From contig CP049016.1 in assembly GCA_004376055.2 (NCBI GenBank), forward strand, positions 372,001 through 436,000: a DNA stretch of 64,000 nucleotides, given 5' to 3'. This stretch comes from Nitrospirales bacterium LBB_01. Its GTDB lineage: Bacteria; Nitrospirota; Thermodesulfovibrionia; Thermodesulfovibrionales; Magnetobacteriaceae. The notes under the pieces were generated by a model. That model saw only the letters and a list, made by a program, of their open reading frames with translations. It had not been told where the DNA came from and ran no database searches. The position numbers and the translations under genes are program-made. Below, one piece after another: positions 19,359 through 28,581 of the stretch; positions within the stretch are counted from its first letter, which is position 1, and the number at the start of each line of letters is the position of its first letter.

Positions 19359-20857
19359 GGCCGCTGCAACACCCCCCTTTCTCGCACTTTTACCCTCCTC
19401 AGTATATCCATTATGTAGATTTTCTCATCCATCTTAAAAATCCCTCCCCAAACGGCTAATACAAGAAATATCACCTCTGTCGTTATGACAGCAATGTAGC
19501 TATTATACTCTTTTATCAAAATCCCTGCACAGACCGATATGGCTGAGTACGCAAGAGCTTTTACTAAGGTAAAAACAGGGAGCTTTAACACAGTCCTGTT
19601 TAGTACAAAAAGCGAAACAAGGAAATTTGAAAAATATGCCGCTAAAGAGGCTATCGCTGCCCCCCTGTACCCATACACCGGAACCAAAACAACAAGTAAA
19701 ACTGCTATGAGTATGAGGGAAACTAAATTACAAAGTATAAACTGCCTTTGCATCTTTAAGGAAATAAAAAACAGATGAGCAAAATTAGCCAAAAATAAAA
19801 ACACTACCGAATAAGAAATAACCCTTAGAATCATCCATGATGATTCATACTTGTGTCCATAGAGTATTACCATAGTTTCCCTTGAAAAGACAAAAAACAG
19901 TATTGAACCATTAAGAGCAAACACAAGAAGTATTTTAAACATCTTGTCTCCTATATCTTTCATTCTGTCTCTGTCCGCTAAATTGGCTAAAATAGAAAAC
20001 CGCGGCAAAAATACAGTCATAAGTACCTCGCTAAGAACCAGAGTCTGAATGATAATGCCGTGAGCTGTTTCAAAAAAAGCAACCTCCTCAGCCCCCTTCA
20101 TGTATTTCAAAAACAACGCCGGCAGCCTGCCAACAATTTGAACAAACAGGACGCCAAGCCCCAAACTGAAGGCGTCTTTAAGAAATATCCTGAGGTCAGC
20201 CATAGGAACCACTTTAGCTGGAACTACAAATTTCTTTAACATAATCCGAATGCTAAGGATAAACTGTACAATCTGAGCGGCTAAAATAGCGATAATAACA
20301 GGCATAAATCCGCTTTTGAAATAAACAATGATTGCAACAATAATAAGCAATATGGCTGAATAAACGGTTGTAAGAAACATTTCATATTGCATTTTCTCGT
20401 ATGCTCTGAAAACGTCTTTAGATAAATCCGAAAAGGCCCTGAATATTTCAGCAAAAGCCGAAAGGACAATTGCGATAAGAATAAGTTTATCTACCTTCAT
20501 GATAATTGCAACACCGATTACGGCGGCAAATGAGGCTAAGCCAAGCCAAACTCTGACCTTAAGCGCAATCCCTATATAAAGTGAGGCCTTATCCCTGTGT
20601 TGAGATACCTCGCGCACAAGAGCCTGCCCAACCCCGTAGAAAGCTATACTCATTACACTTGCCGTAAGGCTTACAACAAAGACAAAGTTGCCGAAATCCA
20701 CCACCGTAAGTACCCGTGCAAGGCCAAACAGCAATAACATCCCTGTGCCGATTCTAAGGATACGAGCAATAAAAATAAAAAGATAATTCCTCGCAATCAG
20801 GCTTACAGAGTCTTGCTCATCCGATAACAGGTCATCTCCGTGCAAAGGCGTGTTCAT
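19355..20857 (-). CDS. Oligosaccharide flippase (Wzx/PST family)
   Basis: 500 residues with about 12-14 hydrophobic segments and the N-terminal pattern of the polysaccharide transporter branch of the MOP superfamily (ARNYLFIFIARILRIGTGM; VDFGNFVFVVSL). Members flip undecaprenyl-linked oligosaccharides across the inner membrane. It is the first gene of a four-gene leftward operon and diverges from the STT3-type oligosaccharyltransferase gene 250 bases away. The pair could therefore supply and use the same lipid-linked glycan; this is inference from position. Confidence 0.88.
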   Translation of the reverse strand: MNTPLHGDDLLSDEQDSVSLIARNYLFIFIARILRIGTGMLLLFGLARVLTVVDFGNFVFVVSLTASVMSIAFYGVGQALVREVSQHRDKASLYIGIALKVRVWLGLASFAAVIGVAIIMKVDKLILIAIVLSAFAEIFRAFSDLSKDVFRAYEKMQYEMFLTTVYSAILLIIVAIIVYFKSGFMPVIIAILAAQIVQFILSIRIMLKKFVVPAKVVPMADLRIFLKDAFSLGLGVLFVQIVGRLPALFLKYMKGAEEVAFFETAHGIIIQTLVLSEVLMTVFLPRFSILANLADRDRMKDIGDKMFKILLVFALNGSILFFVFSRETMVILYGHKYESSWMILRVISYSVVFLFLANFAHLFFISLKMQRQFILCNLVSLILIAVLLVVLVPVYGYRGAAIASLAAYFSNFLVSLFVLNRTVLKLPVFTLVKALAYSAISVCAGILIKEYNSYIAVITTEVIFLVLAVWGGIFKMDEKIYIMDILRRVKVRERGVLQRP

Positions 20858-20922
20858 ATTGTGATTGTAAGATACTATTTTATGTGTGGTTTTTACAATT
20901 AATTACATAAGTTGAAAAAAAC

Positions 20923-21014
20923 TTGACAAAAACATAATGTTGTGATACGCTGTAATTTCTCCTTTACTTCACACCTCCTCAAAGAACAGGCCGTGCCCCC
21001 CTGCATGGCCTGTT
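20923..21014 (+). ncRNA. Candidate short transcript ending in a strong hairpin
   Basis: A TTGACA (20923-20928) with a weak extended -10 (TGTGATAC near 20941-20948) is followed by a 12-bp stem: AACAGGCCGTGC (20985-20996) pairs with GCATGGCCTGTT (21003-21014), with one G-U pair and a six-base loop. The hairpin is followed by TATAATC rather than a long T tract. It may be a small RNA, or a terminator or attenuator in the gap between the divergent flippase and STT3 genes. No RNA family is recognised. Confidence 0.4.
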
Positions 21015-21073
21015 TATAATCTCTGGCATCAGCACAAATCGTGATAGTTCCAGCATCTCCATATTTGCAACTC

Positions 21074-21101
21074 TTGACTTTTCATACTGAAATCATATAA
21101 T
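21074..21101 (+). promoter_or_regulatory. Promoter of the STT3-type gene, leaderless
   Basis: TTGACT (21074-21079) and a perfect TATAAT (21096-21101) are separated by 16 bases. The GTG start codon is at 21109, seven bases after the -10, so the message should begin at the start codon. No Shine-Dalgarno is present. Confidence 0.6.
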
Positions 21102-21108
21102 TTGCATA

Positions 21109-23541
21109 GTGACTGATAAGTTAAAATTTCTGAGGCCTAAAATCCGTGTCGGCGTTATTTCCATTGTCATTGCAGCAGCGCTCACATTTGTTCTCTCAAC
21201 TGCTGTAAGGTTAAATCAGTACCATATATGGAAACAAACTCCAGATATGTACTTCGTAGGTACAACTCCTATGATGACAACTGTTGACGCTTTCTACTGG
21301 ATTAGAATGGCAAGAGACTATCAAAACGGACGATACCACGCAGGACAGACTGATCCTCTGAGGTTTTTCCCCACAAAGGCGTATGATTACCCAGAGAAAG
21401 AACCTCTTCTGTGTTTCTTACTCAGACTGGTATCAAAGCTTACATCAGGAGATCTATATACTGCCGGCATTTATCTTATGCCGTTTCTTGCAAGTTTGTT
21501 CGTCATTCCTCTTATCATATACTTTTACAGGGCAGGGTATCCGGCACTTGGCATAACAGGGGGGTTGATTACAACTTTTTGCCAAAGCTACCACGTTCGG
21601 ACGTGTTTAGGACGCGTTGATACAGATTCGCTAAACCTGTTTTTTCCTTTTATGACCTCCTTGTTCTTATTGTTTACCATGAAGTCAAGATTTTTAAACC
21701 TGTATGCTGCTTTAGCAGGAATAACTATGTACATTTTCAACTTATGGTACCCAACAGAACAATTTGTTGAAATGTATTTTGCCGCTTTTGCGTTATGTCT
21801 CTTTTTTAACAAGGTCAACAAAATTGACATACTAGGAGCTTTGCTGATTTTTTTGTTTTTTTCAACTCCAGTTGGTTTTGCTAATTTATTTTTTAAGACT
21901 CCTGCCGGACTATCAAATGCTATGCTGCCTCCTGACTCTGTCAAGTCGCTCCTGCTGTTTTACCTTGCCACATTTGCTGGCAGTATGACACTTTATCTGA
22001 GTGTGTATTTGACGATGATTCCTTATGAGAGAGTTTTAGCAAAAAGGAGAGATTACATTTTACCGATAGCTCTGTTCTTTTTAGTATTCATTCCTGTAAT
22101 ATTGCTTAAGTTTACGTTATCACTTTCGGCGGCAGTGGTTTTTGTAACTGCGGCTGGATTCTATTACAGGAGCAAGTTTAAACTTTCTCACAGTATAGTA
22201 ATAGTATTAACGACACTTGCGGCCTTTTCATTAGAGAGATGGTCGGATGTTAAAACTCTCAGCTCTCACATATTTACAACATACATGCTTCCATATCTAT
22301 CAGCTTATGTGTTTCCGATACTGTCAAATTATGTATTTTTTGGGAAACACTCGTTTATGGGGGTTGAGTTTGGTGCTCAGAAGACAGCGCTCACTCAGGT
22401 ATCTGAACTCTACAAATATCCGTTTATGGAAACAATGGCTATGATTTTGCAAAACCCTGTTCTTACAGTTCTTGGGCTTATCTTCTTTGCTGTCTTTGCC
22501 GTACTTAACATTAAAAAAATGATACCGTTGTCACCGGTTTTGTTATTAGGGATTGTTGCTTTTTCAGGCTCTAACCGGTTTGCCATGTATCTGGCTCCGT
22601 TTGTAGGAGTGGGGTACGGTTATTTTGTCAGTTTGATTTTGGAATCATCATATCTGACATTTAAAATAAAAAAAGAAACCCTAAAGATGACAATTCTCTA
22701 CGCATCGGTTTTCGTTTTTTTTCTGATTATAATGAAGCAGACTGCCTTCTCTCTGGTGCCATCGCCATCCATTGCAACACCTTTATATTCGTCGTTTAAG
22801 ACGATAGGCAGGACACTGCCGGAGAAATCGGTACTTTTCACGTGGTGGGATTATGGCTATGCGCTTGAGGATATAACAGGTTTTGCCACGTATCATGACG
22901 GGGGTTCTCAGGAAACGATAAAAACACTGTTCATAGCACATGCACTAACGACAGACAGTCAGGTAGAGCTATACAACATCATGAGTATGCTTGGCAAGGG
23001 CGGCTCTACGGTTACTGAGGAGCAAATCATAAAAAACCTTGGACTGAAAAAGGTCTTGGATGACGTGAAATATGACAAGTCCTATATTTTATATACTGTG
23101 GACATGATAATGAAGCTCCCGGCCATTCTTACATTACGTGGGATAGATGCAGTAACAGGGGAGGCAGAAAGTAGTCAGCCATACTTTATGCCGATTAATT
23201 GTCAGTCTATCAGAGATAGAGTTTTTACGTGTGACAACAGCAAGATAGACTTAAAATCTGGGACGATAGATGGCCGCAGGATTCTTAACAGATCTGTAGT
23301 GGTTGAAGACGGACAGGTGTTAAACAGCATAGAGTATGGGAACAGCAAAGGACTGTTTTTTGAAGCTCTCGCAAAAAACGGCAATATTTTTGCAATATTT
23401 TTGTTTAACGATGAGGTGTTTAACTCCAACTTTAATCAGATGTACCTGCTTGGCAACTACGACAAAGACCTCTTCACCGAAATCTACAACTCATGGCCGA
23501 CAGCACGTGTGTTTAAAGTAAAAACACCTGTTGCAAAGTAA
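21109..23541 (+). CDS. STT3/PglB/AglB-type oligosaccharyltransferase
   Basis: 810 residues, starting at GTG. About 13 N-terminal TM segments are followed by a periplasmic domain. Diagnostic motifs: VDAFYWIRMARD (about residues 56-67), whose Asp binds the metal; WWDYGYALE at about 578-586, the WWDYG sequon-recognition motif; and an MI-type motif VDMIMKLPAI (about 664). These enzymes move an oligosaccharide from a polyprenyl-phosphate carrier to Asn in N-X-S/T sequons of exported proteins. Bacterial N-glycosylation is best known in Campylobacter and some delta/epsilon groups. The gene is divergent from a flippase operon. The length is greater than Campylobacter PglB (about 713) and closer to archaeal AglB. 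Confidence 0.9.
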   Translation: MTDKLKFLRPKIRVGVISIVIAAALTFVLSTAVRLNQYHIWKQTPDMYFVGTTPMMTTVDAFYWIRMARDYQNGRYHAGQTDPLRFFPTKAYDYPEKEPLLCFLLRLVSKLTSGDLYTAGIYLMPFLASLFVIPLIIYFYRAGYPALGITGGLITTFCQSYHVRTCLGRVDTDSLNLFFPFMTSLFLLFTMKSRFLNLYAALAGITMYIFNLWYPTEQFVEMYFAAFALCLFFNKVNKIDILGALLIFLFFSTPVGFANLFFKTPAGLSNAMLPPDSVKSLLLFYLATFAGSMTLYLSVYLTMIPYERVLAKRRDYILPIALFFLVFIPVILLKFTLSLSAAVVFVTAAGFYYRSKFKLSHSIVIVLTTLAAFSLERWSDVKTLSSHIFTTYMLPYLSAYVFPILSNYVFFGKHSFMGVEFGAQKTALTQVSELYKYPFMETMAMILQNPVLTVLGLIFFAVFAVLNIKKMIPLSPVLLLGIVAFSGSNRFAMYLAPFVGVGYGYFVSLILESSYLTFKIKKETLKMTILYASVFVFFLIIMKQTAFSLVPSPSIATPLYSSFKTIGRTLPEKSVLFTWWDYGYALEDITGFATYHDGGSQETIKTLFIAHALTTDSQVELYNIMSMLGKGGSTVTEEQIIKNLGLKKVLDDVKYDKSYILYTVDMIMKLPAILTLRGIDAVTGEAESSQPYFMPINCQSIRDRVFTCDNSKIDLKSGTIDGRRILNRSVVVEDGQVLNSIEYGNSKGLFFEALAKNGNIFAIFLFNDEVFNSNFNQMYLLGNYDKDLFTEIYNSWPTARVFKVKTPVAK

Positions 23542-23556
23542 GATGTTCAGGTATAT

Positions 23557-25266
23557 TCATTTACCTTTCTGATATAACGCATTAAGTCTCACACCAATCT
23601 CTTTATCTTCAGTAGTTAGCATGGCGGCTTTTTTTAATGCCGCTATGGCATCATCGTTTCTACCCATGTGTTCAAGTGCAGTTGCGATTAGTTTAAATGC
23701 CTCCACATCGTTTCTGTCTATTTGAAGAGTTTTTAAGAAGCAATTAAACGCCTCTTCATACTTTCCGTTTTTAAGCATAGTGCGGCCATACTGCTTATAA
23801 AACACACGCAAATCTCCGTTATACCAGACCGGTGCAGACGCTGCGTAGTATTTTCCAGCCTCCGTGTAACGCCCTAATCTTTTTAGAGTAATCAACATGT
23901 TGTAGTTTATCTCGGGGCTTTCAGGCATTATTTTATAAGCCTCAATGAAGTTCTTTAGCGCTGGTTCAAGATGCCCCTCTTTCAGGTAAATCTGCCCAAG
24001 ATTGCCGTATGCCACATAGTTTAGTTTAGCAGCATGGATGGCATGTGTGTATAAGCTCACGGAGTCTTTCCAAAACCCGACCTGCCGCTGAGTCATCACA
24101 AAAAGCGCTAAAATAATTGGCAGCAGTGCACATTTTGACAGCAGGTTAATTGTTCCGTTCCTCTTTCCAGCCTGAGACACGCCCCACACAATCAACATAA
24201 AGATGCCTACAATCGGCACGTACATGTATCTGTCGGCAGCAGAGGCGTAACCGACATGAATAATGCCGATTACAGGCATTAGTGCGCATATAAACCACAT
24301 TAGCCCCATCAGTATGTATGGCATCGTTTTTTTTAATTTTATAACTATTGCCGATGTGATTAAGATAACAATTCCTTCAACTGAGGCTATCGCTGTCTTG
24401 CTGTCGCCAATATACGGATAGAAACAAGACAGATTAAGCGGATACAGCACCTTTCCCATATAAAAAAACACTGAGTCAATGACATTTGGAATCCTTACGC
24501 TAAGAGGAATGATTTCAGTTGAGACAACAGAACCATAGCTGCCCTGTGACCAAATAGCAGAGAGTCCTCCTAAAATGGAAAAAACAAAAAAAGGAATTTT
24601 CTCAGGCAGTATTTTAAGCCATCCACGGGCTTTGAAACGTTCAAGCGGCCAAAAATCCAGTATCAGCATAATCACAGGGATAATCACGGCCTGCGGCTTA
24701 GAAAGCAGAGCAAGGACTTCAAAAAACAGCGCTAAAAGGAAATGCTCCCGCTTAGAATTCCGTGTGTATTTAACGTAAAAAATAAGACAAAGAAACCAAA
24801 ACAATGTAGAGAGCACGGTCTTTCTCTGAGTAGCCCACGCAACAGCCTCCACATTTAGCGGGTGTATTGCAAAAAGCGCTGCCACAATGAGGCTTTCCCA
24901 TTTTTTTGCAGTAAGTTTAAAAATGAGTATATAAAGAAAATAAACATTTGCTAAATGAAATAAAAGACTCACTCCATGATGAGGTCCTGCATTAAAACCA
25001 AATAACTCCACATCAAGCATATGGGAAAACCACGAGAGCGGATGCCAATTGGCAGCGTGTTGGGAAATGAGTGCCGCCGTTACAGCCTCTTTTGTAAAGG
25101 CGTCTTTAACTATCGGATTATTTATTATGTATTGGTAATCGTCATAACTTACAAATTCGTTATTAAACAGACCACGGTAGGCTATAATGGTAAATACAAG
25201 CACAGACATGAGAGATAGAGATAAAAGGTGGCTTTCAATATATTGTTTAGTTCTTCTTATCATCAC
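23557..25266 (-). CDS. TMTC-like membrane protein with C-terminal TPRs (paralogue A)
   Basis: 569 residues. About ten TM segments come first, with the acidic loop FVSYDDYQYIINNPIVK and WHPLSWFSHMLDVELFG, then HPLNVEAVAWATQRKTVLS. About four tetratricopeptide repeats follow (from about 420, e.g. YVAYGNLGQIYLKEG). The layout is that of TMTC-type O-mannosyltransferase relatives: a GT-C membrane body with a TPR tail. Donor and acceptor are unknown. It overlaps its paralogue upstream by 20 bases, so the two are co-transcribed and probably translationally coupled. Confidence 0.8.
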   Translation of the reverse strand: MMIRRTKQYIESHLLSLSLMSVLVFTIIAYRGLFNNEFVSYDDYQYIINNPIVKDAFTKEAVTAALISQHAANWHPLSWFSHMLDVELFGFNAGPHHGVSLLFHLANVYFLYILIFKLTAKKWESLIVAALFAIHPLNVEAVAWATQRKTVLSTLFWFLCLIFYVKYTRNSKREHFLLALFFEVLALLSKPQAVIIPVIMLILDFWPLERFKARGWLKILPEKIPFFVFSILGGLSAIWSQGSYGSVVSTEIIPLSVRIPNVIDSVFFYMGKVLYPLNLSCFYPYIGDSKTAIASVEGIVILITSAIVIKLKKTMPYILMGLMWFICALMPVIGIIHVGYASAADRYMYVPIVGIFMLIVWGVSQAGKRNGTINLLSKCALLPIILALFVMTQRQVGFWKDSVSLYTHAIHAAKLNYVAYGNLGQIYLKEGHLEPALKNFIEAYKIMPESPEINYNMLITLKRLGRYTEAGKYYAASAPVWYNGDLRVFYKQYGRTMLKNGKYEEAFNCFLKTLQIDRNDVEAFKLIATALEHMGRNDDAIAALKKAAMLTTEDKEIGVRLNALYQKGK

Positions 25267-27019
25267 TCAGCCCTTTGATAACTCCGATAAGAGCCGGATT
25301 AAGCTTTACTGCTTCTGCAAATTGATTTTCAGAGGCGGCAGTGTCGCCAATTTCCTTAAGTGTAAGCCCCATGTGAAGATGAAGGTCTGCCCTTTTGGGA
25401 TGGTTTTTGATGCCCGTTTGCAAAACTGCTTTAGCTCTTTCATAGTCTTTAAGAGCAAGGTATGACAGTCCCAGATAGTTAAAGTTATCGGCATCATTAG
25501 GGTTAAGTGTGGTAAGCAAAGAGAAATAGGCTGATGACATTGTGTAGTCGTGTTTCCGTATAAGTTTAACTGCAAGGTCTTTCAAGGCAGGGATGTTTCC
25601 TCCTTCAGTAAAAAGAGGAAGCGCTGCCTGTATGTGTCTTTGAGCCTCATTGGTTTTGCCAACTCTTAAGAGCACATCCCACATATTAAAGTTAAGAATT
25701 TTATTATTTGGAGCGTATCTGAGTCCCTCTTTAAACATATCAACAGCCGTGTTAATTTCTCCCTTGTCCTTAAGGTACATGCCGTACTCGTTATAGGCAA
25801 CGTAGTTACCCTCTGTAACATCTATGGAGTGTTTAAACAGCGCTCCTGAGTCTTTCCAGTACGAAAGCTGTTTGGCGCTAATAGAGCCAAGTGTGATAAT
25901 CATTATCATAAAAACAGACACGGCAAATTTCTGATTATTTTTAGTGACCGTGCTCCACGCTCCTATTGTAAGAGCGGTAAAAAGTCCAATCAAGGGCACA
26001 TAGGCGTAACGGTCAGAAAGTGAGGCACCCCCTATTTGAACTATCTGAGATACGGGTAGAAGTGTTACCAGATACCACAGAAATCCGGCAGCAATATACG
26101 GCGCTCTCTTTATCGTAACTACTGAGATAACGGTTACTGCCGTAAGGATTAAAATATCAGTGCCGACTGTCAGATAGTTTATCGTATCGCTATAAGGATA
26201 AAATACGGAAAGGTTAACGGGATAGAACATCTTTTTAATGTAACCGGCATAGGATGTAACGCCGTTTATGAGTCGCTCCGGAATTGTAACATCAGAGACA
26301 GCAACAATTGCGCCTGATTGTTTCTGAGAGATTATAGTAATTAAAGAGGCAGCAGCAGAGATAATGAACAAGGGGATTTTTTCATAAATCAGTCGTATCT
26401 TAACTTTTAAAGAGACACCTTGAAATCTCCTAAGCGGATAGAAATCCAAAATCAGTAGAGTGATGGGAAAAGTTACAAGCATTGGTTTAGCCATCAAGCC
26501 GATGATAAAAAGCACAGTCATGGCAATGTATGTCAACACTTTCGGTTTTTCAACATACTTGGTATAAGCCAACAGAGCTAAAAACCAAAACGTTGTTGAA
26601 AGAAGTGTTTTTTGTTGAGATACCCATGCCACCGATTCCACATTAAGCGGATGAACCACAAAAAGCAGTGCAGCAAAAAGAGACGGCACAGATTCATTTG
26701 AAAGCCTATACAAAACCGAAAAAAGCAGCGCCCCGTTAATGCCGTGCAAAAGAAGGCTGACAAAGTGAAACCCCTGCGGGTTAACTGCAAAAACCTGAGC
26801 CTCAGTCATATATAAAATCCACGTGGCAGGGTGCCAATTAGCAAAATAAACCGATTTTAAAGCCCAGACAATACCGTCAAGTGTAAGCCCAGCTTTAACT
26901 GCTGGATTTTCAACCACATAGTTAATATCGTCGTAGCTGATAAAGTCGTTGTGAATAATCCGAAAATATACAGCTATCGCAGTAAGGATAAGCAGCGGCA
27001 ATGCTGCCCAGAACGACAC
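25247..27019 (-). CDS. TMTC-like membrane protein with C-terminal TPRs (paralogue B)
   Basis: 590 residues, same architecture as the gene downstream: FISYDDINYVVENPAVK, WHPATWILYMTEAQVFA and HPLNVESVAWVSQQKTLLS in the membrane part, then about five TPR units from about 410 (YVAYNEYGMYLKDKG; ADNFNYLGLSYLALKD). The pair evidently arose by tandem duplication and has diverged, since the shared motifs are conserved but the rest differs widely. The likely role is protein or lipid glycosylation at the inner membrane, consistent with the nearby oligosaccharyltransferase. Confidence 0.8.
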   Translation of the reverse strand: MSFWAALPLLILTAIAVYFRIIHNDFISYDDINYVVENPAVKAGLTLDGIVWALKSVYFANWHPATWILYMTEAQVFAVNPQGFHFVSLLLHGINGALLFSVLYRLSNESVPSLFAALLFVVHPLNVESVAWVSQQKTLLSTTFWFLALLAYTKYVEKPKVLTYIAMTVLFIIGLMAKPMLVTFPITLLILDFYPLRRFQGVSLKVKIRLIYEKIPLFIISAAASLITIISQKQSGAIVAVSDVTIPERLINGVTSYAGYIKKMFYPVNLSVFYPYSDTINYLTVGTDILILTAVTVISVVTIKRAPYIAAGFLWYLVTLLPVSQIVQIGGASLSDRYAYVPLIGLFTALTIGAWSTVTKNNQKFAVSVFMIMIITLGSISAKQLSYWKDSGALFKHSIDVTEGNYVAYNEYGMYLKDKGEINTAVDMFKEGLRYAPNNKILNFNMWDVLLRVGKTNEAQRHIQAALPLFTEGGNIPALKDLAVKLIRKHDYTMSSAYFSLLTTLNPNDADNFNYLGLSYLALKDYERAKAVLQTGIKNHPKRADLHLHMGLTLKEIGDTAASENQFAEAVKLNPALIGVIKGLSDDKKN

Positions 27020-27126
27020 AGTCGTTTTAAGCAGTGTAGTTTCCCCCCCTGGTTAGTATGTTTATTCATTTTGTTGGCCGTACCTATTACATTTTAATGA
27101 AAATATGGCGTCAGATGCAAGTGTAA

Positions 27127-27345
27127 GCAGGGCAAACGCATTTCACAGGAAATAATAATATATTGCCAATGCAGTGTAGCTTCGCTAAAAAACTGGATTC
27201 CTGCCTGCGCAGGAATGACAAAAAAAAGACATATCCTTCCTTGTCATTCCCGCCTACGAGCGGGAATCCAGTCCTTTTCTCTAAAAATTCTGCCTTGCAA
27301 CAGAGAAGTCTTTTGCTGCTTTTTTCTCTAATGCGTTTCCCCTGC
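27127..27345. repeat. MITE-like element, copy 3, with outer inverted repeat
   Basis: The two family hairpins, ATTCCTGC/GCAGGAAT (27197-27215) and ATTCCCGC/GCGGGAAT (27246-27266), lie inside a larger symmetric unit. GCAGGGCAAACGCATT (27127-27142) is matched by AATGCGTTTCCCCTGC (27330-27345), 15 of 16 positions in inverted orientation. The unit sits in the divergent gap between a leftward TMTC-like gene and a rightward parA-like gene. No coding capacity. Confidence 0.75.
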
Positions 27346-27437
27346 AAGTGTAAGTAAGCCGTTTTACATCTTGCTTTTTTTAACAAATCGGTATTATCAT
27401 TATAAAGTGAAAAATATAATCGTGAGGCAATATGGTT

Positions 27438-28187
27438 ATGAGTAAAACAATAGCGATAACAAATCAGAAAGGCGGGGTCGGTAAGACAACCGTGTCTGTA
27501 AATCTGGCGGCAGGGTTAAGCAAAGCAGGCAAAAAAACTCTGCTTGTAGATGTGGATGCTCAGGGAAATGCCTCCGCATCTGTTGGACTTATGATTGAAA
27601 GCGGCGGCAAAACTGTCAAAGACCTTCTGACAAGCGGCGGCAGCCCTCGGGATTTTATAACAACCGTGGATTCTCTTGAAATCATACCGGCTAATAATGC
27701 ACTTAAAGACATGGAGGAGACACTGGTAAAAAATAAGTCCTTCGATGTCCTAAAAAAAGCTCTCGCACCAATTGTCAACGATTATGACTACATAGTGATA
27801 GATTGCCCGCCAAGCATTAACGCTTTTACTAAAAACGCTCTGACAATGGCCGAGCACATTATCATACCTGTGGATGTCGGATACTTCTCAATACTTGGCC
27901 TGAAGCAGCTTCTTGAAGAAATAGAACTTGAAAAGAAAATCCTAAATCCGGCTCTTTCCATATTGGGGGTTCTTGCCTGTAAGTTTGACAGAAGAACGTC
28001 TTTATCTCAGCAGGTGTTTGACACTCTGAGGGAGAGTTTCCCCGATAAACTCTTTAAGACTACTATTAGATTAAGTATAGACATAGTGCGCTCTCAAATT
28101 CAGCATAAGAGCGTTTTAGACTATAACCCCAAAAGCCTTGTTGCCCAGGACTTTCAACAACTAATTGAGGAGATATTAAATGGCTAA
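27438..28187 (+). CDS. ParA/Soj-family ATPase
   Basis: About 250 residues. Deviant Walker A NQKGGVGKTT (about 8-17) with the signature Lys, Walker A' DVDAQGNAS, and Walker B-like IVIDCPPS. Such ATPases dimerise on ATP, bind DNA nonspecifically and position plasmids, chromosomes or protein complexes. The ATG at 27438 begins the conserved MSKTIAITNQKGGVGK; an in-frame ATG six bases upstream (27432) is also possible. The next gene overlaps by eight bases, but it has no ParB fold, HTH or ParB box motif, so a cargo-positioning role (chemoreceptor or other complex) is as likely as DNA partition. Confidence 0.88.
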   Translation: MSKTIAITNQKGGVGKTTVSVNLAAGLSKAGKKTLLVDVDAQGNASASVGLMIESGGKTVKDLLTSGGSPRDFITTVDSLEIIPANNALKDMEETLVKNKSFDVLKKALAPIVNDYDYIVIDCPPSINAFTKNALTMAEHIIIPVDVGYFSILGLKQLLEEIELEKKILNPALSILGVLACKFDRRTSLSQQVFDTLRESFPDKLFKTTIRLSIDIVRSQIQHKSVLDYNPKSLVAQDFQQLIEEILNG

Positions 28188-28578
28188 AAAAATACAGGTG
28201 ATGGAGCGGTTAAGTGCCCTAAAACCGGCAGTTCCCACAAATACAAGACAACAGGCGGAACCCTCAAAAATCGAAGAGCCTGAGGTTGTAGCGGAGCCAG
28301 CAAAGCAATATTTGACCGTTAGCGCACCGGTACAGACGGATTCCTACACTATGACTGAGGTTAGACCGGGCTACATAAACCTTGCAGCCGAGAACATGAC
28401 CGCTATGCTTAAAATCCGCGAGATTTTACTGAATGAGATTGGGAAAATCAACGTCGTTATTATAGACACATGGAAACAATCAATGATTGTGTCTTTTGAT
28501 ATTTTTAGAACCAATGCTGAAACAATTTCAGATATTGTTAAGAGCGTGTTTTTGAACTCATCTAACGAGAAGAAGTGA
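28180..28578 (+). CDS. Small partner protein of the ParA-like ATPase, unknown family
   Basis: 132 residues, overlapping the ParA-like gene by eight bases, so co-translated. The first 50 residues are low complexity and charged (MAKKIQVMERLSALKPAV, then Pro/Glu/Gln-rich); basic N-terminal tails of this kind commonly stimulate ParA ATPases. The C-terminal 80 residues (NMTAMLKIREILLNEIG; VVIIDTWKQSMIVSFDIF) look like a compact alpha/beta domain with no recognised family. There is no ParB nuclease or HTH motif. Function is inferred only from position. Confidence 0.7.
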   Translation: MAKKIQVMERLSALKPAVPTNTRQQAEPSKIEEPEVVAEPAKQYLTVSAPVQTDSYTMTEVRPGYINLAAENMTAMLKIREILLNEIGKINVVIIDTWKQSMIVSFDIFRTNAETISDIVKSVFLNSSNEKK

Positions 28579-28581
28579 CAG

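Noticed and set aside
28180-28578. ParB
   Set aside because: No ParB nuclease motif, HTH or parS-like repeat is visible.
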